Shown piece by piece: positions 17,808 through 26,727 of a stretch of DNA of 64,000 nucleotides; position 1 is the first letter of the stretch, and each line of letters starts with the position of its first letter. The notes beneath the pieces were generated by a model. That model saw only the letters and a list, made by a program, of their open reading frames with translations, had not been told where the DNA came from and did not search any database. This DNA is from Mariprofundus ferrooxydans PV-1 (GTDB lineage Bacteria; Pseudomonadota; Zetaproteobacteria; Mariprofundales; Mariprofundaceae), in the NCBI RefSeq assembly GCF_000153765.1, contig NZ_DS022295.1, positions 341,828 to 405,827 of the forward strand, in the 5' to 3' direction. Made by a program: the position numbers and the translations under genes.

Positions 17808-17870
17808 GATGAAAAAGGTAAGTGGGCTCCCTCCGAAGATATCTTAAAGAACACCAAAGCAGGTGAGACC
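17808..17870 (+). pseudogene. Remnant of a psd 3' end
   Basis: Sixty-three nt align with 16344-16409 inside psd, with one 3-nt gap and about nine substitutions. Several changes are synonymous (CTG to TTA, GGC to GGT, AAG to AAA). That suggests a relic of a related psd allele rather than a recent local duplication. It is not part of an open frame. Confidence 0.85.
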
Positions 17871-17970
17871 TTGATCCCCTGTAAGCGACAGATACTTTTT
17901 ATAGCTACATACTACTCTGCTAAAGCAGAGCATCCCCCTTTCTTTTGCGGCACAAAAAGGCAGGAGCCGT

Positions 17971-18265
17971 TTGGACGGCGATTAGCCGCCCGGAGGGTGA
18001 AAGCCATGAGGCTTGAATCAAAAAAAGAGGTGAAAGACAAATCTGCAGGATAGCTAATTTGGACTGCATCAGGCAGCCCTCAGGGTGAGGCACATGGAAG
18101 TGCCGAATCACAATTCATCTGGATTGATGAATTGGACGAGCTAAAAGCTCGCCCGCAAGGATGAAGCACATGGATGTGCCGAATCACAATTTATCTGGAT
18201 TGATGAATTGGACGAGCTAAAAGCTCGCCCGCAAGGGTGAGGCATATGGATGTGCCGAATCAAAG
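17971..18265. repeat. Tandem array of about four double-hairpin units with covarying stems
   Basis: Units start at about 17971, 18059, 18132 and 18208 with TTGGAC. The last two are nearly identical over 76 bp and the first two are diverged. Each unit has hairpin A: GGC-GATTA-GCC, CTGC-ATCAG-GCAG, then CGAGC-TAAAA-GCTCG twice. A conserved linker CCCNNAGGGTGA(R) comes next. Hairpin B follows: AAGCC/GGCTT, GGCAC/GTGCC, GCAC/GTGC, then GGCA/TGCC. Each unit ends in (C)GAATCA. Stem sequences differ between units but remain paired. Confidence 0.8.
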
Positions 18266-18329
18266 CGACCAACTCATTCAATATTGAGCCTATCGCGCGG
18301 CGGGGCAGCGCCGCTTGCTCCTCATACGA

Positions 18330-18376
18330 GCGATTCACTACAGCCGCTGCATCCGCAGCTATTTCCTGTAGTGAAT
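18330..18376. repeat. Inverted repeat ATTCACTACAG / CTGTAGTGAAT
   Basis: An 11-bp perfect inverted repeat encloses a smaller GCTGC/GCAGC hairpin, giving a nested stem. It lies between the tandem array and the cyclic-nucleotide-binding gene. The role is unknown; it might be an attenuator or REP-like element. Confidence 0.6.
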
Positions 18377-18542
18377 AACTCTATTCGGCAAACCTATAAG
18401 GGGGAATCAAACGGCATTTGTCCCTCTCTGCGAAAGTTTGCGGCTTTGTGATCAGGCTCATGTTTTGGATAACTGAAACCGTACAGTTTTGCCGTGCCCA
18501 TTATTAGTGTTGAAGCATGTGGGGACTACTGTGAGGTGAACG

Positions 18543-19181
18543 ATGGAAAAACAGAATTGCCGGACTCTGCATTCCGTATTGGATTCAGAAGAGCTTATAG
18601 AGCTCGATAGCACTATCTCCGGGGGAGAACGATTGTTCGGCCCGTTTAATTACAGTAAAAAGACCCTCGATGAGATCGTTGATATGACAACGGTGGTTCC
18701 TCTATTCAACAGCTTCGACCCCTCACAACTCAGAGTGATTGTGCCGCATATGCAGATTGTTCATATGGCGAAGGGGCAGTGCCTGTTTTTCGAGGGCGAA
18801 GCGGGTGACTATATGTGCTTTATCATCTCCGGTCGTATGGAGGTGTTCAAGGATTCGGTGGGTGGCAAGCTGGTATCGGTATCGACGATCTCGCGGGGCT
18901 CCAGTATCGGTGAAATGGCAATGATCGATACCTATTCCCGTTCGGCGACTGTGATTGCCAAAGAGGCCACAACTACGCTGGTACTCAAACGTGAACATTT
19001 CGACCAGATTCTGGAAGCGGACCCACAGACAGGCATTGTCTTTTTAAAGGCGTTGTCACGTATTGTTTGCCTGCATTTGCGCAGAACCTCGAATCAGTAC
19101 GCTGATATCTGTGAAACGGCGGGTGAAGACGCGAATGCTTCGGGCCTTCAGGAGCAGTTTCTGGTCGGTGCGATTCATTAA
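18543..19181 (+). CDS. Cyclic-nucleotide-binding domain protein without DNA-binding domain (paralogue 1)
   Basis: A 212-residue protein. After an N-terminal helix region starting with LFGPF, it has one cyclic-nucleotide-binding beta barrel (about 70-185). The phosphate-binding cassette is recognisable as IGEMAMIDTYSRSATV, with the Gly-Glu and the Arg that contact the cyclic phosphate. No CRP-type helix-turn-helix follows; the C-terminus is short and polar. It is clearly homologous end to end to the protein at 28734-29450, including the LFGPF start, DEIxxMT and YMCFxxSG. It probably works as a regulatory subunit or a partner-binding receptor for a cyclic nucleotide. Confidence 0.85.
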   Translation: MEKQNCRTLHSVLDSEELIELDSTISGGERLFGPFNYSKKTLDEIVDMTTVVPLFNSFDPSQLRVIVPHMQIVHMAKGQCLFFEGEAGDYMCFIISGRMEVFKDSVGGKLVSVSTISRGSSIGEMAMIDTYSRSATVIAKEATTTLVLKREHFDQILEADPQTGIVFLKALSRIVCLHLRRTSNQYADICETAGEDANASGLQEQFLVGAIH

Positions 19182-19242
19182 GGAATCAATGGGCCGGACT
19201 CGATTGCGTTCGGAACGGCCAGGCAAAGGCTGATTCGTTTGT

Positions 19243-19641
19243 TTAATCCGGGAAGATCATCAATTTGGCGCCGTGCCTGATATAGAGCTCGGCGAGTTCG
19301 CGTGACATGGAGCCGTAAAAGGCGAAGTAATAGGGATAGGTCCAGTCTTTATCCGTGATATTGGGATCGGCTCCGGCCTCTAATAATATGCGAATGGTTT
19401 CCATGTTTTTGGCGGTCAGATGTAGCGGTGTTGATAGATCACTGTTCTGTGCATCCAGATCAGCGCCATGTTCTATCAGCAGTCGCATCGCATCTGCATG
19501 TGCATGTATTGTAGCCAGATGCAGGGCGGTGTTTTGCGCTGCATCTCTTGCGTTTACATCAGCACCGATATTCAGCGCCTGCTTCAACGCCTCAACATCA
19601 CCGCCGGATGCCGCTGTGAACCATCTGTCCTGATCTGTCAT
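19243..19641 (-). CDS. Short ankyrin-repeat protein
   Basis: A 132-residue protein made of about four ankyrin repeats. Visible repeat cores are TALHLATIHAHADAMRLLIE, TPLHLTA and ETIRILLEAGADPN, with the usual GADVNARD and GADLDAQN turns. It should be a cytoplasmic protein-protein interaction module, as there is no signal peptide. It is co-oriented with the RRM gene 16 nt upstream (19658-19903) and may be in one transcript with it. Confidence 0.88.
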   Translation of the reverse strand: MTDQDRWFTAASGGDVEALKQALNIGADVNARDAAQNTALHLATIHAHADAMRLLIEHGADLDAQNSDLSTPLHLTAKNMETIRILLEAGADPNITDKDWTYPYYFAFYGSMSRELAELYIRHGAKLMIFPD

Positions 19642-19657
19642 AACGACCCGATCACTT

Positions 19658-19903
19658 TTATTCAGCTGACCTGATCTCGTTTACGCGCAGCTTCCGGCCG
19701 GCGAATGCTTTGCCGTTGAGTGACCTGATGGCTTTGTTTCCTTCGTTGTCATCGGGCATCTCGACAAAGCCAAAGCCGCGGCTTTGATTGGTTTCATTAT
19801 TTGTTACCACTGTTGCACTCGCAACTGTGCCGAACCTGGAGAAGAGTTCGCGCAACTCTTCATCGCTGGTGCTGAAAGACATATTTCCAACATTAATATT
19901 CAT
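19658..19903 (-). CDS. RNA recognition motif protein (bacterial RRM)
   Basis: An 81-residue single RRM. RNP2 is INVGNMSF and RNP1 is RGFGFVEM, both with the aromatic residues that stack on RNA bases. The domain fills the protein, with no Gly-rich tail. Proteins of this type bind single-stranded RNA and are often cold-induced; here a cold-shock protein gene lies directly upstream on the same strand. The exact targets are unknown. Confidence 0.93.
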   Translation of the reverse strand: MNINVGNMSFSTSDEELRELFSRFGTVASATVVTNNETNQSRGFGFVEMPDDNEGNKAIRSLNGKAFAGRKLRVNEIRSAE

Positions 19904-19982
19904 ACCGGGTGACCCTCTAAATACCTGAACTTAAATCCAGCAGATTTGGACTTAAGGTGCTTCTCTGCATTGTTCATAGAGC

Positions 19983-20015
19983 AAAAAAAACACCCCGCTG
20001 TCAGGCGGGGTGTTT
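19983..20015 (-). terminator. Terminator of the cold-shock gene
   Basis: Strong hairpin AAACACCCCGC/GCGGGGTGTTT with an eight-T run on the minus strand, 19 nt after the stop of the csp gene. It separates csp from the RRM gene. Confidence 0.92.
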
Positions 20016-20033
20016 GAACGAAACGTTTTTACC

Positions 20034-20237
20034 TTACTGAGGGAAAACGTTAGAGGCCTGTGGGCCTTTTGCGCCATTCTCAACATCAAACTCAACGAGC
20101 TGACCTTCAGCCAGAGACTTGAAGCCGTCACCCTGAATTGAAGAGAAGTGTACGAATACATCATCGCCACCATCATCCTGAGAGATGAAGCCGAAACCTT
20201 TAGTATCGTTGAACCATTTAACTGTACCTGTTGCCAT
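20034..20237 (-). CDS. Cold-shock protein, CspA family
   Basis: A 67-residue single-domain nucleic-acid chaperone. RNP1 is KGFGFI and RNP2 is VFVHF, after the usual start [11 protein letters not shown]. Proteins of this family melt secondary structure in mRNA. The upstream stretch (20238-20497 contains no gene) is AT-rich near the start and could supply the long 5' leader that controls many csp genes, although I cannot point to a defined thermosensor. It ends at a strong terminator. Confidence 0.95.
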   Translation of the reverse strand: MATGTVKWFNDTKGFGFISQDDGGDDVFVHFSSIQGDGFKSLAEGQLVEFDVENGAKGPQASNVFPQ

Positions 20238-20497
20238 TTTGTAACATCCTTAATTAATTATTTGTGCATAATATGTATTTATAAGTGTTAATATTAAGAT
20301 CAATCAAGGAGTACTAAATCAGCCTAAAAAACACAATAAACAAATATCTTACGAGACACAGTATACCCAGTTGAAAGCACCATGCCAGAAAAAAGATATC
20401 CGGGGACAGAGGCAGCTCTACTATCGATCTGTTTCTCGCGCTCAATACCTTGTGATTTTTCAAGCCTTTCGTGTAGCAGCCTGACCTCGAAACCAGC

Positions 20498-22072
20498 TCA
20501 CTTTAACAGGTTATAATCACTCAAATGAAACCATTTACGTGAAAAGATAAACCCGGTCACAGGTTCCGGCGACAGGCTGGTGACCTCCTCAGACATGTTT
20601 TTTCTATAGAAGGCGGTGACAGTGGCATTTTGCCAGACCGTTTTTTGCATCTTTTGGCGCATTTCGGCGACGTATCTATCCTGAAGCTCCTGTTTGGCAT
20701 CGATGGCCTTGATACTTTTATCCTGCTTCACAGCAGCGATGGCCTGAGTGATATAATCGGTCGCCACCTGCATATAGGATATTTGCGAGCTGTGACCGGA
20801 GCCTGTGTTCGGGCCGTTCACTTTAAAATAGTTGGGATAACCTGCAACGGTGATGCCTTTATAAGAGACGGCCTCATTTTCCCATTCGCTATTGAGGTTG
20901 CGGCCACCCAGACCATAGACCTGAAACGTCAGCGCCTTTTTCATATTCGAATAGGCATAATATCCCGTGGCGTAGACGATGATATCCAGAGGTATCTCTT
21001 TACCGTCTTTTGTCTTGATGCCTGTGGGCGTGATGCATTCAATGCCGCTGATATCCACATCGACATTTTCTTTGGCGAGAGCGGGGAGATAGTTGTTTGA
21101 CGGTATGACCCGCCGGCAGCCCAACTCGTAATCGGGCATCATGTGCTGACGTAGCTTGTCGTCCTTAATATATTTATCGAGATGCTTTTGCTGCCTTCTC
21201 CGGTAATAGCTTTTCATCAGCCGACTGATTATTGATATCCCGGGGTAGCGGCGGAAGGCAATAAACCTGATGTCATAAAAGATAAAGACGAGCAGACGGA
21301 TGAGGTGGCGGATGCCCGGCAGCGTACGAACGAAACGCTCTATAGCACTGTAATGCCGGTCTGAACGCGGAAGCACCCACTGTGCCTTGCCCATGAACAG
21401 GGTTAATCTGGAAACCTTGTCGGCAATGGCCGGCACAATCTGGGCCCCTGAACACCCCGAGCCGATAACCCCGACACGTTTACCCTCATACGAGACACTA
21501 TGATCCCAGTGGCCGGCGTGGAATTTCGCACCCTTAAAGGTTTTTGCCCCCTTAATATCGGGAATATGCGGATTCGCCAGCACACCACTGGTGTCGATAA
21601 TAAAACGGGCGTTGTAGCGCTCGCCCGACGCCGTCTCCACACGCCACAAACTCTCGCTCTCGTCATAGGTGAGTTTGGTGACCGTCTGGTTCGTTTTTGC
21701 CTGTTTTCTTAAGTCGAACTTCTCGATGATATGGTTCATATATGCGAGTAGTTCGCTTTGCGGGGCGAATGTTTTTTTGAACGGGTAGGGGATAAAGGAG
21801 ATGGAGTAGAGGCTGGTTGGAATATCCACCTCGGCACCGGGATAGGTGTTGATCTGCCAGGTGCCGCCCAACTCAGCGCTTCTCTCCAGCAGGATGAAAT
21901 CATGACAATGCTGTTGTTGTAAACGGATGGCCGCCAGCAAGCCTGAAAACCCTGAACCGATAATTACGGTCTCAACATATCGGGCATCCGTTTGTGTCTT
22001 GTCGACCTGTGCTGATTCTGTTGTTGGTAATGGTGCTGATGCGCTTCTCGTTACATTGGGTTGGACGTTCAT
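20498..22072 (-). CDS. Baeyer-Villiger-type flavin monooxygenase
   Basis: About 524 residues. The FAD-binding motif is IIGSGFSGL near the N-terminus, and a second Rossmann motif VGVIGSGCSGAQ binds NADPH. The segment FKGAKFHAGHWD between them fits the Baeyer-Villiger fingerprint FxGxxxHxxxW(P/D) exactly. Such enzymes insert oxygen next to a carbonyl using NADPH and O2; the substrate cannot be told. I start at ATG 22072 (MNVQPNVTRS), since 20 further upstream residues in the frame look unrelated. The gene is divergent from serC. Confidence 0.85.
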   Translation of the reverse strand: MNVQPNVTRSASAPLPTTESAQVDKTQTDARYVETVIIGSGFSGLLAAIRLQQQHCHDFILLERSAELGGTWQINTYPGAEVDIPTSLYSISFIPYPFKKTFAPQSELLAYMNHIIEKFDLRKQAKTNQTVTKLTYDESESLWRVETASGERYNARFIIDTSGVLANPHIPDIKGAKTFKGAKFHAGHWDHSVSYEGKRVGVIGSGCSGAQIVPAIADKVSRLTLFMGKAQWVLPRSDRHYSAIERFVRTLPGIRHLIRLLVFIFYDIRFIAFRRYPGISIISRLMKSYYRRRQQKHLDKYIKDDKLRQHMMPDYELGCRRVIPSNNYLPALAKENVDVDISGIECITPTGIKTKDGKEIPLDIIVYATGYYAYSNMKKALTFQVYGLGGRNLNSEWENEAVSYKGITVAGYPNYFKVNGPNTGSGHSSQISYMQVATDYITQAIAAVKQDKSIKAIDAKQELQDRYVAEMRQKMQKTVWQNATVTAFYRKNMSEEVTSLSPEPVTGFIFSRKWFHLSDYNLLK

Positions 22073-22297
22073 TCGGTGTTTTATCCTTGAGGTGGTAACT
22101 ACTGATCCCCGCATTCCGGCACAGGATAACAAGCATGGCGAGGCATGGGCAATAGCGGTTGCTGTAAAATGGAAGTGGGGAAAGTTTTTTCGCGCATTGA
22201 GGAATCGTTATTGCCGGAGTATCTTCTCCGCGTTGAAAAAAATCGGAGGGGAAACAGATCGTGTCTCCCCGGAATATGCCCCAAAAAGGATGTAACC

Positions 22298-23380
22298 ATG
22301 GCTAGAAAGTTTAACTTCAGTGCAGGTCCGGCAATGCTGCCGACCGCCGTAATCGAGCGCGCGCAAGCCGAGATGCTGGATTGGAACGGTTCGGGTATGT
22401 CGGTGATGGAGATGAGCCATCGCGGTAAAGAGTATATGTCGATCGCGTCAAAAGCGGAGAAAGATCTGCGCGACGTGATGTCGATCCCCGATAACTACAA
22501 GGTGCTCTTTCTGCAGGGCGGCGCTTCGTCCCAGTTCGCAGCGATTCCGCTGAATCTGCTGGGCGAGAAGAAGAGTGCCGATTATATCAATACCGGCATG
22601 TGGTCGAAGAAGGCGATTGCCGAGGCAAAGCGCTACTGTAGCGTAAATATCGCGGCAGATACTTCGGGTAACGGTTTTACCACCGTGCCGACTCAGGCTG
22701 AGCTGAAGCTCAATCCCGATGCGGCCTATGTACACTACACGCCGAACGAGACCATTGGCGGCGTTGAGTTCGATTATATTCCGGAGACGGGCGACGTGCC
22801 TCTGATTGCGGACTTGTCTTCCACCATCCTTTCGCGTCCGATTGATGTCTCCAGATTCGGCATGATCTATGCCGGCGCACAGAAGAATATCGGCCCTGCC
22901 GGCCTGTGCATTGTGATTATTCGTGAAGATCTGCTGGGCAAGGCGTCGGACATTACGCCTACGATGTTCAATTACGCCACGCATGCCGAAAACGATTCCA
23001 TGTACAATACGCCTGCGACCTACAGCTGGTATGTGTCGGGTCTCGTCTTCGAGTGGATCAAGGAGCAGGGCGGACTTGAGGCGATGGCTGTGGTCAACAA
23101 GCGCAAGGCCGACAAGTTGTATGCTGCAATTGATGCAACCGATTTCTACGGCAGCCCGGTCGCTATCAATGCACGTTCATGGATGAATGTACCGTTCACA
23201 CTGGCTAATGCCGATCTGGACGCTGCTTTCCTTGCCGGTGCGGCAGAGCGCGGCCTGGCTACCCTGAAGGGACATCGCTCCGTCGGCGGTATGCGTGCCA
23301 GCATCTACAACGCGATGCCGGAAGAGGGCGTGGATGCGCTGGTTGCCTGGATGCAGGAATTCGAAAGCAGCCAGAGTTAA
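22298..23380 (+). CDS. serC: Phosphoserine aminotransferase
   Basis: PLP enzyme of serine and pyridoxine synthesis that converts 3-phosphohydroxypyruvate to phosphoserine. It has 360 residues. Family marks are the N-terminal FNFSAGPAMLP, GGASSQF, the VHYTPNETIGG segment, and GAQKNIGPAG, which contains the Schiff-base Lys. The C-terminal GHRSVGGMRASIYNA motif is also diagnostic. ATG 22298 follows AAAAAGGA; longer in-frame starts lack family similarity. A C(GAAA)G terminator follows. Confidence 0.96.
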   Translation: MARKFNFSAGPAMLPTAVIERAQAEMLDWNGSGMSVMEMSHRGKEYMSIASKAEKDLRDVMSIPDNYKVLFLQGGASSQFAAIPLNLLGEKKSADYINTGMWSKKAIAEAKRYCSVNIAADTSGNGFTTVPTQAELKLNPDAAYVHYTPNETIGGVEFDYIPETGDVPLIADLSSTILSRPIDVSRFGMIYAGAQKNIGPAGLCIVIIREDLLGKASDITPTMFNYATHAENDSMYNTPATYSWYVSGLVFEWIKEQGGLEAMAVVNKRKADKLYAAIDATDFYGSPVAINARSWMNVPFTLANADLDAAFLAGAAERGLATLKGHRSVGGMRASIYNAMPEEGVDALVAWMQEFESSQS

Positions 23381-23402
23381 TTATCAGCCTGATCCGATAA
23401 TC

Positions 23403-23432
23403 AAAGCCTCCTGCGAAAGCAGGGGGCTTTTT
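23403..23432 (+). terminator. Terminator of serC with C(GAAA)G loop
   Basis: AAAGCCTCCTGC-GAAA-GCAGGGGGCTTTTT. The right arm and loop are identical to those of the ilvD terminator at 9464. Confidence 0.92.
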
Positions 23433-23556
23433 CGTGTCGGTCGGGTTTCCCAGATTCATGTACGGAATTATACCTATACTCTGAACTCATGGGTGGAAAT
23501 TGATGGAAGGCAACTTCAGTTTAGAGGTTGATTAAAGAAACAAGGGGAAAGGGGCT

Positions 23557-24231
23557 GTGTTGAAGTTTGAAGAGATCTACCTGCGTGCGGCGGAACACAA
23601 GAGTGGCGTGGATGTGCTGGAGCAGTTGCTGCCTGAAGCCAGCAGCGTGGAAGCGGTGGCGTCGCTGGATGAGAGCCGCTTCCTGGCTGAAATGACACGC
23701 TGCATTTTTCAGGCCGGTTTTGTCTGGCGGGTGATCAATCAAAAGTGGCAGGGCTTTGAAGATGTGTTCCATGGCTTTGATGTGAACAGGGTTCTCAGTT
23801 TGCAGCCGGAGGATTGGGAAGAGATTTGCGCGGATACGCGCATCGCACGAAATCGCCAGAAGATCGGTTCGGTCAGGGTCAATGCGCAGTTCATTGAGGA
23901 TATCGCGCTGGAGACCGGCAGCTTTGGTCGCTTTATTGCCGACTGGCCTGCATCGGATCTGATCGGGTTGCTCGAGCTGCTGAAGAAGCGCGGTGCAAGG
24001 CTCGGTGGTAACACAGGTCAGCGGTTCCTGCGTAATGTGGGCAAGGATAGCTTTTATCTTGGCAAAGATGTGATTCGCTGTTTACAAAACAGCGGCCTCG
24101 ACATCAAGGATAATCCAACGTCAAAAAAGGAGCTGGCCGCCATTCAGCAGGCCTTTAATCAATGGCATGAAGAATCAAACCGCTCCTATACGCATATAAG
24201 CAAAATAGCCGCCTACACGATCAGCTCATAA
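23557..24231 (+). CDS. DNA-3-methyladenine glycosylase I-like protein
   Basis: A 224-residue helix-hairpin-helix-type base-excision enzyme of the Tag family. The core includes the FLAEMTRCIFQAGFVWRVI segment and DTRIARNRQKIGSVRVNA, matching the conserved central part of 3-methyladenine DNA glycosylase I. Whether the classical zinc ligands of Tag are kept is unclear to me, so it may be a variant branch. The start is GTG at 23557, just after a purine-rich GGGGAAAGGGG. Confidence 0.75.
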   Translation: MLKFEEIYLRAAEHKSGVDVLEQLLPEASSVEAVASLDESRFLAEMTRCIFQAGFVWRVINQKWQGFEDVFHGFDVNRVLSLQPEDWEEICADTRIARNRQKIGSVRVNAQFIEDIALETGSFGRFIADWPASDLIGLLELLKKRGARLGGNTGQRFLRNVGKDSFYLGKDVIRCLQNSGLDIKDNPTSKKELAAIQQAFNQWHEESNRSYTHISKIAAYTISS

Positions 24232-24322
24232 TTTGTGTATTGGAAGGATAAGGGCTGAATGTATTCATGATTACCTTACCATTGCCGATAGATAACAACT
24301 CAGAGGAACAAGGGGATCATGG

Positions 24323-26431
24323 TTGGCGAAGAGTGCGTACAACACTAAAAACAAAATAAGCTGGTCCAACCGGCTTAATACCCGCTTTCAGCTCACGCTG
24401 ATTCTGGTTCTGCTGGTAGCATTTGCCAGCAGCCAATATCTGTTATTCAGCAAGCAGAAAGCATCAATCTATCAGGAGGAGGTGGAACGTGCTGCATTCA
24501 TGGCTGACGGACTATCCCGCAGCCTGCAAACGCTGATGCTCTCCGGTAATGCCGAGTACGCAACCGACTGGATCGAACGCGTTTCTAAAAGTCCGGAACT
24601 GCTCATTGTTCAGGTCATCCGCAAGAACCATTATCAGGCATTTCTGGATGGTAAAACCCTGGATGCGGTGAACAGTTATCTGGATGAGAATCGTTTCAGC
24701 CGTGCACTCAAACCTGCGAAAAAAATCACCGATCTGGATCCGGCAGCTTTTGCCAAAGCCGTAGCGGGTAATGAATTCAGCAAGCTTGATGAGGCCAGCG
24801 GCAAGCTGACCTTTCTGCTGCCGATCAGAGCACGTAACGCATGCATGGGCTGTCATGGTTACGATCAATCAAAGGTTCGCGGTATCTTGCGTATCACCAC
24901 TTCAGTTGCCCATGCCCAGCAGCGCATTTCCAGGGCACTGCATGATACCATCGTATTCGGCATTTCAGTCGCACTGTTGATCGGGCTGCTGCTGTTCCTG
25001 TTTATCCGCAGGCAGATTCTGATTCCACTTGAGCAGGTTGCTGAAGCAACAGCCGATATAGCAGCCGGAAATCTGGAGACCCGCATCAATATGCGCAACA
25101 AGAGTGAAATCGGCATGCTGGGCGACTCATTCAACCACATGACGGATGCGCTAAAAAACTCCACCGTATCGCGTGAATATTTTGAAACCATCATGAGCTC
25201 CATGGGTGAGATGCTTTTTGTTACGGACAGTGAGCATAAAATTCAGCTCACCAACCCGGCTGTGCTGGCAACGCTTGGTTATCAGCAGCATGAGTTGAAA
25301 GATAAGCCTCTGGACGCATTGATCGACGGTGGTATAGAGCTGAGTGCGGGGGAAGAGAAACGGCTTGCTGATGAGGGCGAAATCAAAAGTATCGAGCGCA
25401 AATTCCTGCACAAAGACGGGCATAGCATCCCGGTGCTGATTACCGTGTCGATGATGCAGTACGGGGAGAATAACGTCTGCCAGATTATTCATGCCGGTCG
25501 CGATATCACACGCCAGAAACGTATTGAACGGGACCTTAGTTTAGCCGCCAAGGTGATGGAGAGCGATTCCAATGCTATTATGATTTGTGATCATCAGGCC
25601 AATATCCTGCTGGTTAATCCGGCCTTTTGCGTCATCACCGGCTACTCTCGTGATGAGGTGATTGGTAGAAATCCGCGTATTCTGTCATCAGGGCGCCAGT
25701 CAGCGGAGTTCTACCGCAATTTGTGGGATTCTCTGCTCAGCGATGGCGCGTGGGCAGGCGAGATATGGAACAAGCGTAAAGATGGCGGTGTCTATCCCGA
25801 ACGCCTGTCGATCTCTGCTGTATGTAATGATGCCGGTGAGATCACCAACTATGTCAGTATTTTTAATGACATTTCCGAGCAGAAGGATATCGAGCTGCGC
25901 TTGTCGCATATGGCCCATCATGATCAGCTGACAGGGCTGCCCAATCGGACCCTGTTCATCGACCGGCTGGAACATGCACTTGCTCATGCTAGTCGCAACA
26001 AAGATAAAGTGGGATTGATGTTTATCGATATTGACGGGTTCAAGGCGGTAAATGATAACCATGGTCACGATGTCGGCGATGCTCTGCTCTGTATCATTGC
26101 AAACAGTCTGACAGAGCTTGTTCGCGATGCCGACACTGTGGCTCGGATTGGCGGTGATGAGTTTGTCATCATTCTGGAAAAGCTGTTGAGTGATACAGCA
26201 ATTATTCAGGTAGCCGAGAAAATTCTGAATCGGTTCAGCGTACCAACTCTGGCAGCCGGTATTGCCTGCGATATTGGTTGTAGTATTGGTATCACCATTG
26301 GGTCGGACGACAGTAGTAGTTGCAATGAAATAGTCAAACAGGCCGATACCGCAATGTATTTGGCCAAGACATCAGGCAAGCAGCAGTATCGCATCTATGG
26401 CCGCGATTGTGTTGCAGCAATGGAGTTATAA
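24323..26431 (+). CDS. Sensor diguanylate cyclase with periplasmic c-haem motif, HAMP, two PAS and GGDEF
   Basis: A 702-residue inner-membrane enzyme that should make c-di-GMP from two GTP. TM1 (about 23-43) and TM2 (about 211-230) bracket a periplasmic domain ending in CMGCH (174-178), a c-type haem attachment site like that in DUF3365/Tll0287-type sensors. HAMP follows, then two PAS domains (about 290-410 and 420-530) and GGDEF. The active site RIGGDEF is intact. RDAD five residues upstream is the RxxD inhibitory site for product feedback. The start codon is TTG 24323 with AAGGGG upstream; the nearby ATG at 24319 is out of frame and terminates at once. A redox or gas input is inferred from the haem motif. 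Confidence 0.88.
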   Translation: MAKSAYNTKNKISWSNRLNTRFQLTLILVLLVAFASSQYLLFSKQKASIYQEEVERAAFMADGLSRSLQTLMLSGNAEYATDWIERVSKSPELLIVQVIRKNHYQAFLDGKTLDAVNSYLDENRFSRALKPAKKITDLDPAAFAKAVAGNEFSKLDEASGKLTFLLPIRARNACMGCHGYDQSKVRGILRITTSVAHAQQRISRALHDTIVFGISVALLIGLLLFLFIRRQILIPLEQVAEATADIAAGNLETRINMRNKSEIGMLGDSFNHMTDALKNSTVSREYFETIMSSMGEMLFVTDSEHKIQLTNPAVLATLGYQQHELKDKPLDALIDGGIELSAGEEKRLADEGEIKSIERKFLHKDGHSIPVLITVSMMQYGENNVCQIIHAGRDITRQKRIERDLSLAAKVMESDSNAIMICDHQANILLVNPAFCVITGYSRDEVIGRNPRILSSGRQSAEFYRNLWDSLLSDGAWAGEIWNKRKDGGVYPERLSISAVCNDAGEITNYVSIFNDISEQKDIELRLSHMAHHDQLTGLPNRTLFIDRLEHALAHASRNKDKVGLMFIDIDGFKAVNDNHGHDVGDALLCIIANSLTELVRDADTVARIGGDEFVIILEKLLSDTAIIQVAEKILNRFSVPTLAAGIACDIGCSIGITIGSDDSSSCNEIVKQADTAMYLAKTSGKQQYRIYGRDCVAAMEL

Positions 26432-26520
26432 GTATGCACAGCTATTGCGACTTGAAGCTGTAGAAGTCAGTTCCAGGGCGATAGAGATAGGTGCCGATCT
26501 GTTGTGGTCCGTATATTAAA

Positions 26521-26552
26521 ACCACCTGTGAAAGCAGGAGGATATTATTTTA
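26521..26552 (+). terminator. Probable decayed terminator
   Basis: CCACCTGTGAAAGCAGGAGG followed by ATATTATTTT. Same architecture as the C(GAAA)G terminators but with mismatches in the stem and a weaker loop. It comes about 90 nt after the GGDEF gene. Confidence 0.5.
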
Positions 26553-26727
26553 CAGTCGTTGTGGTGTCCCTTGCTGTAGATTACGCTCGCTTCAACCCGG
26601 TGGATGAAGAGGTTTTGCATATTTCGTGGTTTTGTTTCTGGTAAAGCAGAACTTCGCTGAAAAGGATGAGTAAAAGCATGGAAATGGCTGGATACTGTAT
26701 GGCGCGTAAGCGCTGCAGAGGGTGAGC

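Noticed and set aside
17971-18265. CRISPR array
   Set aside because: Units are contiguous, 75-88 bp, with internal hairpins and no unique spacers; no cas genes are nearby.
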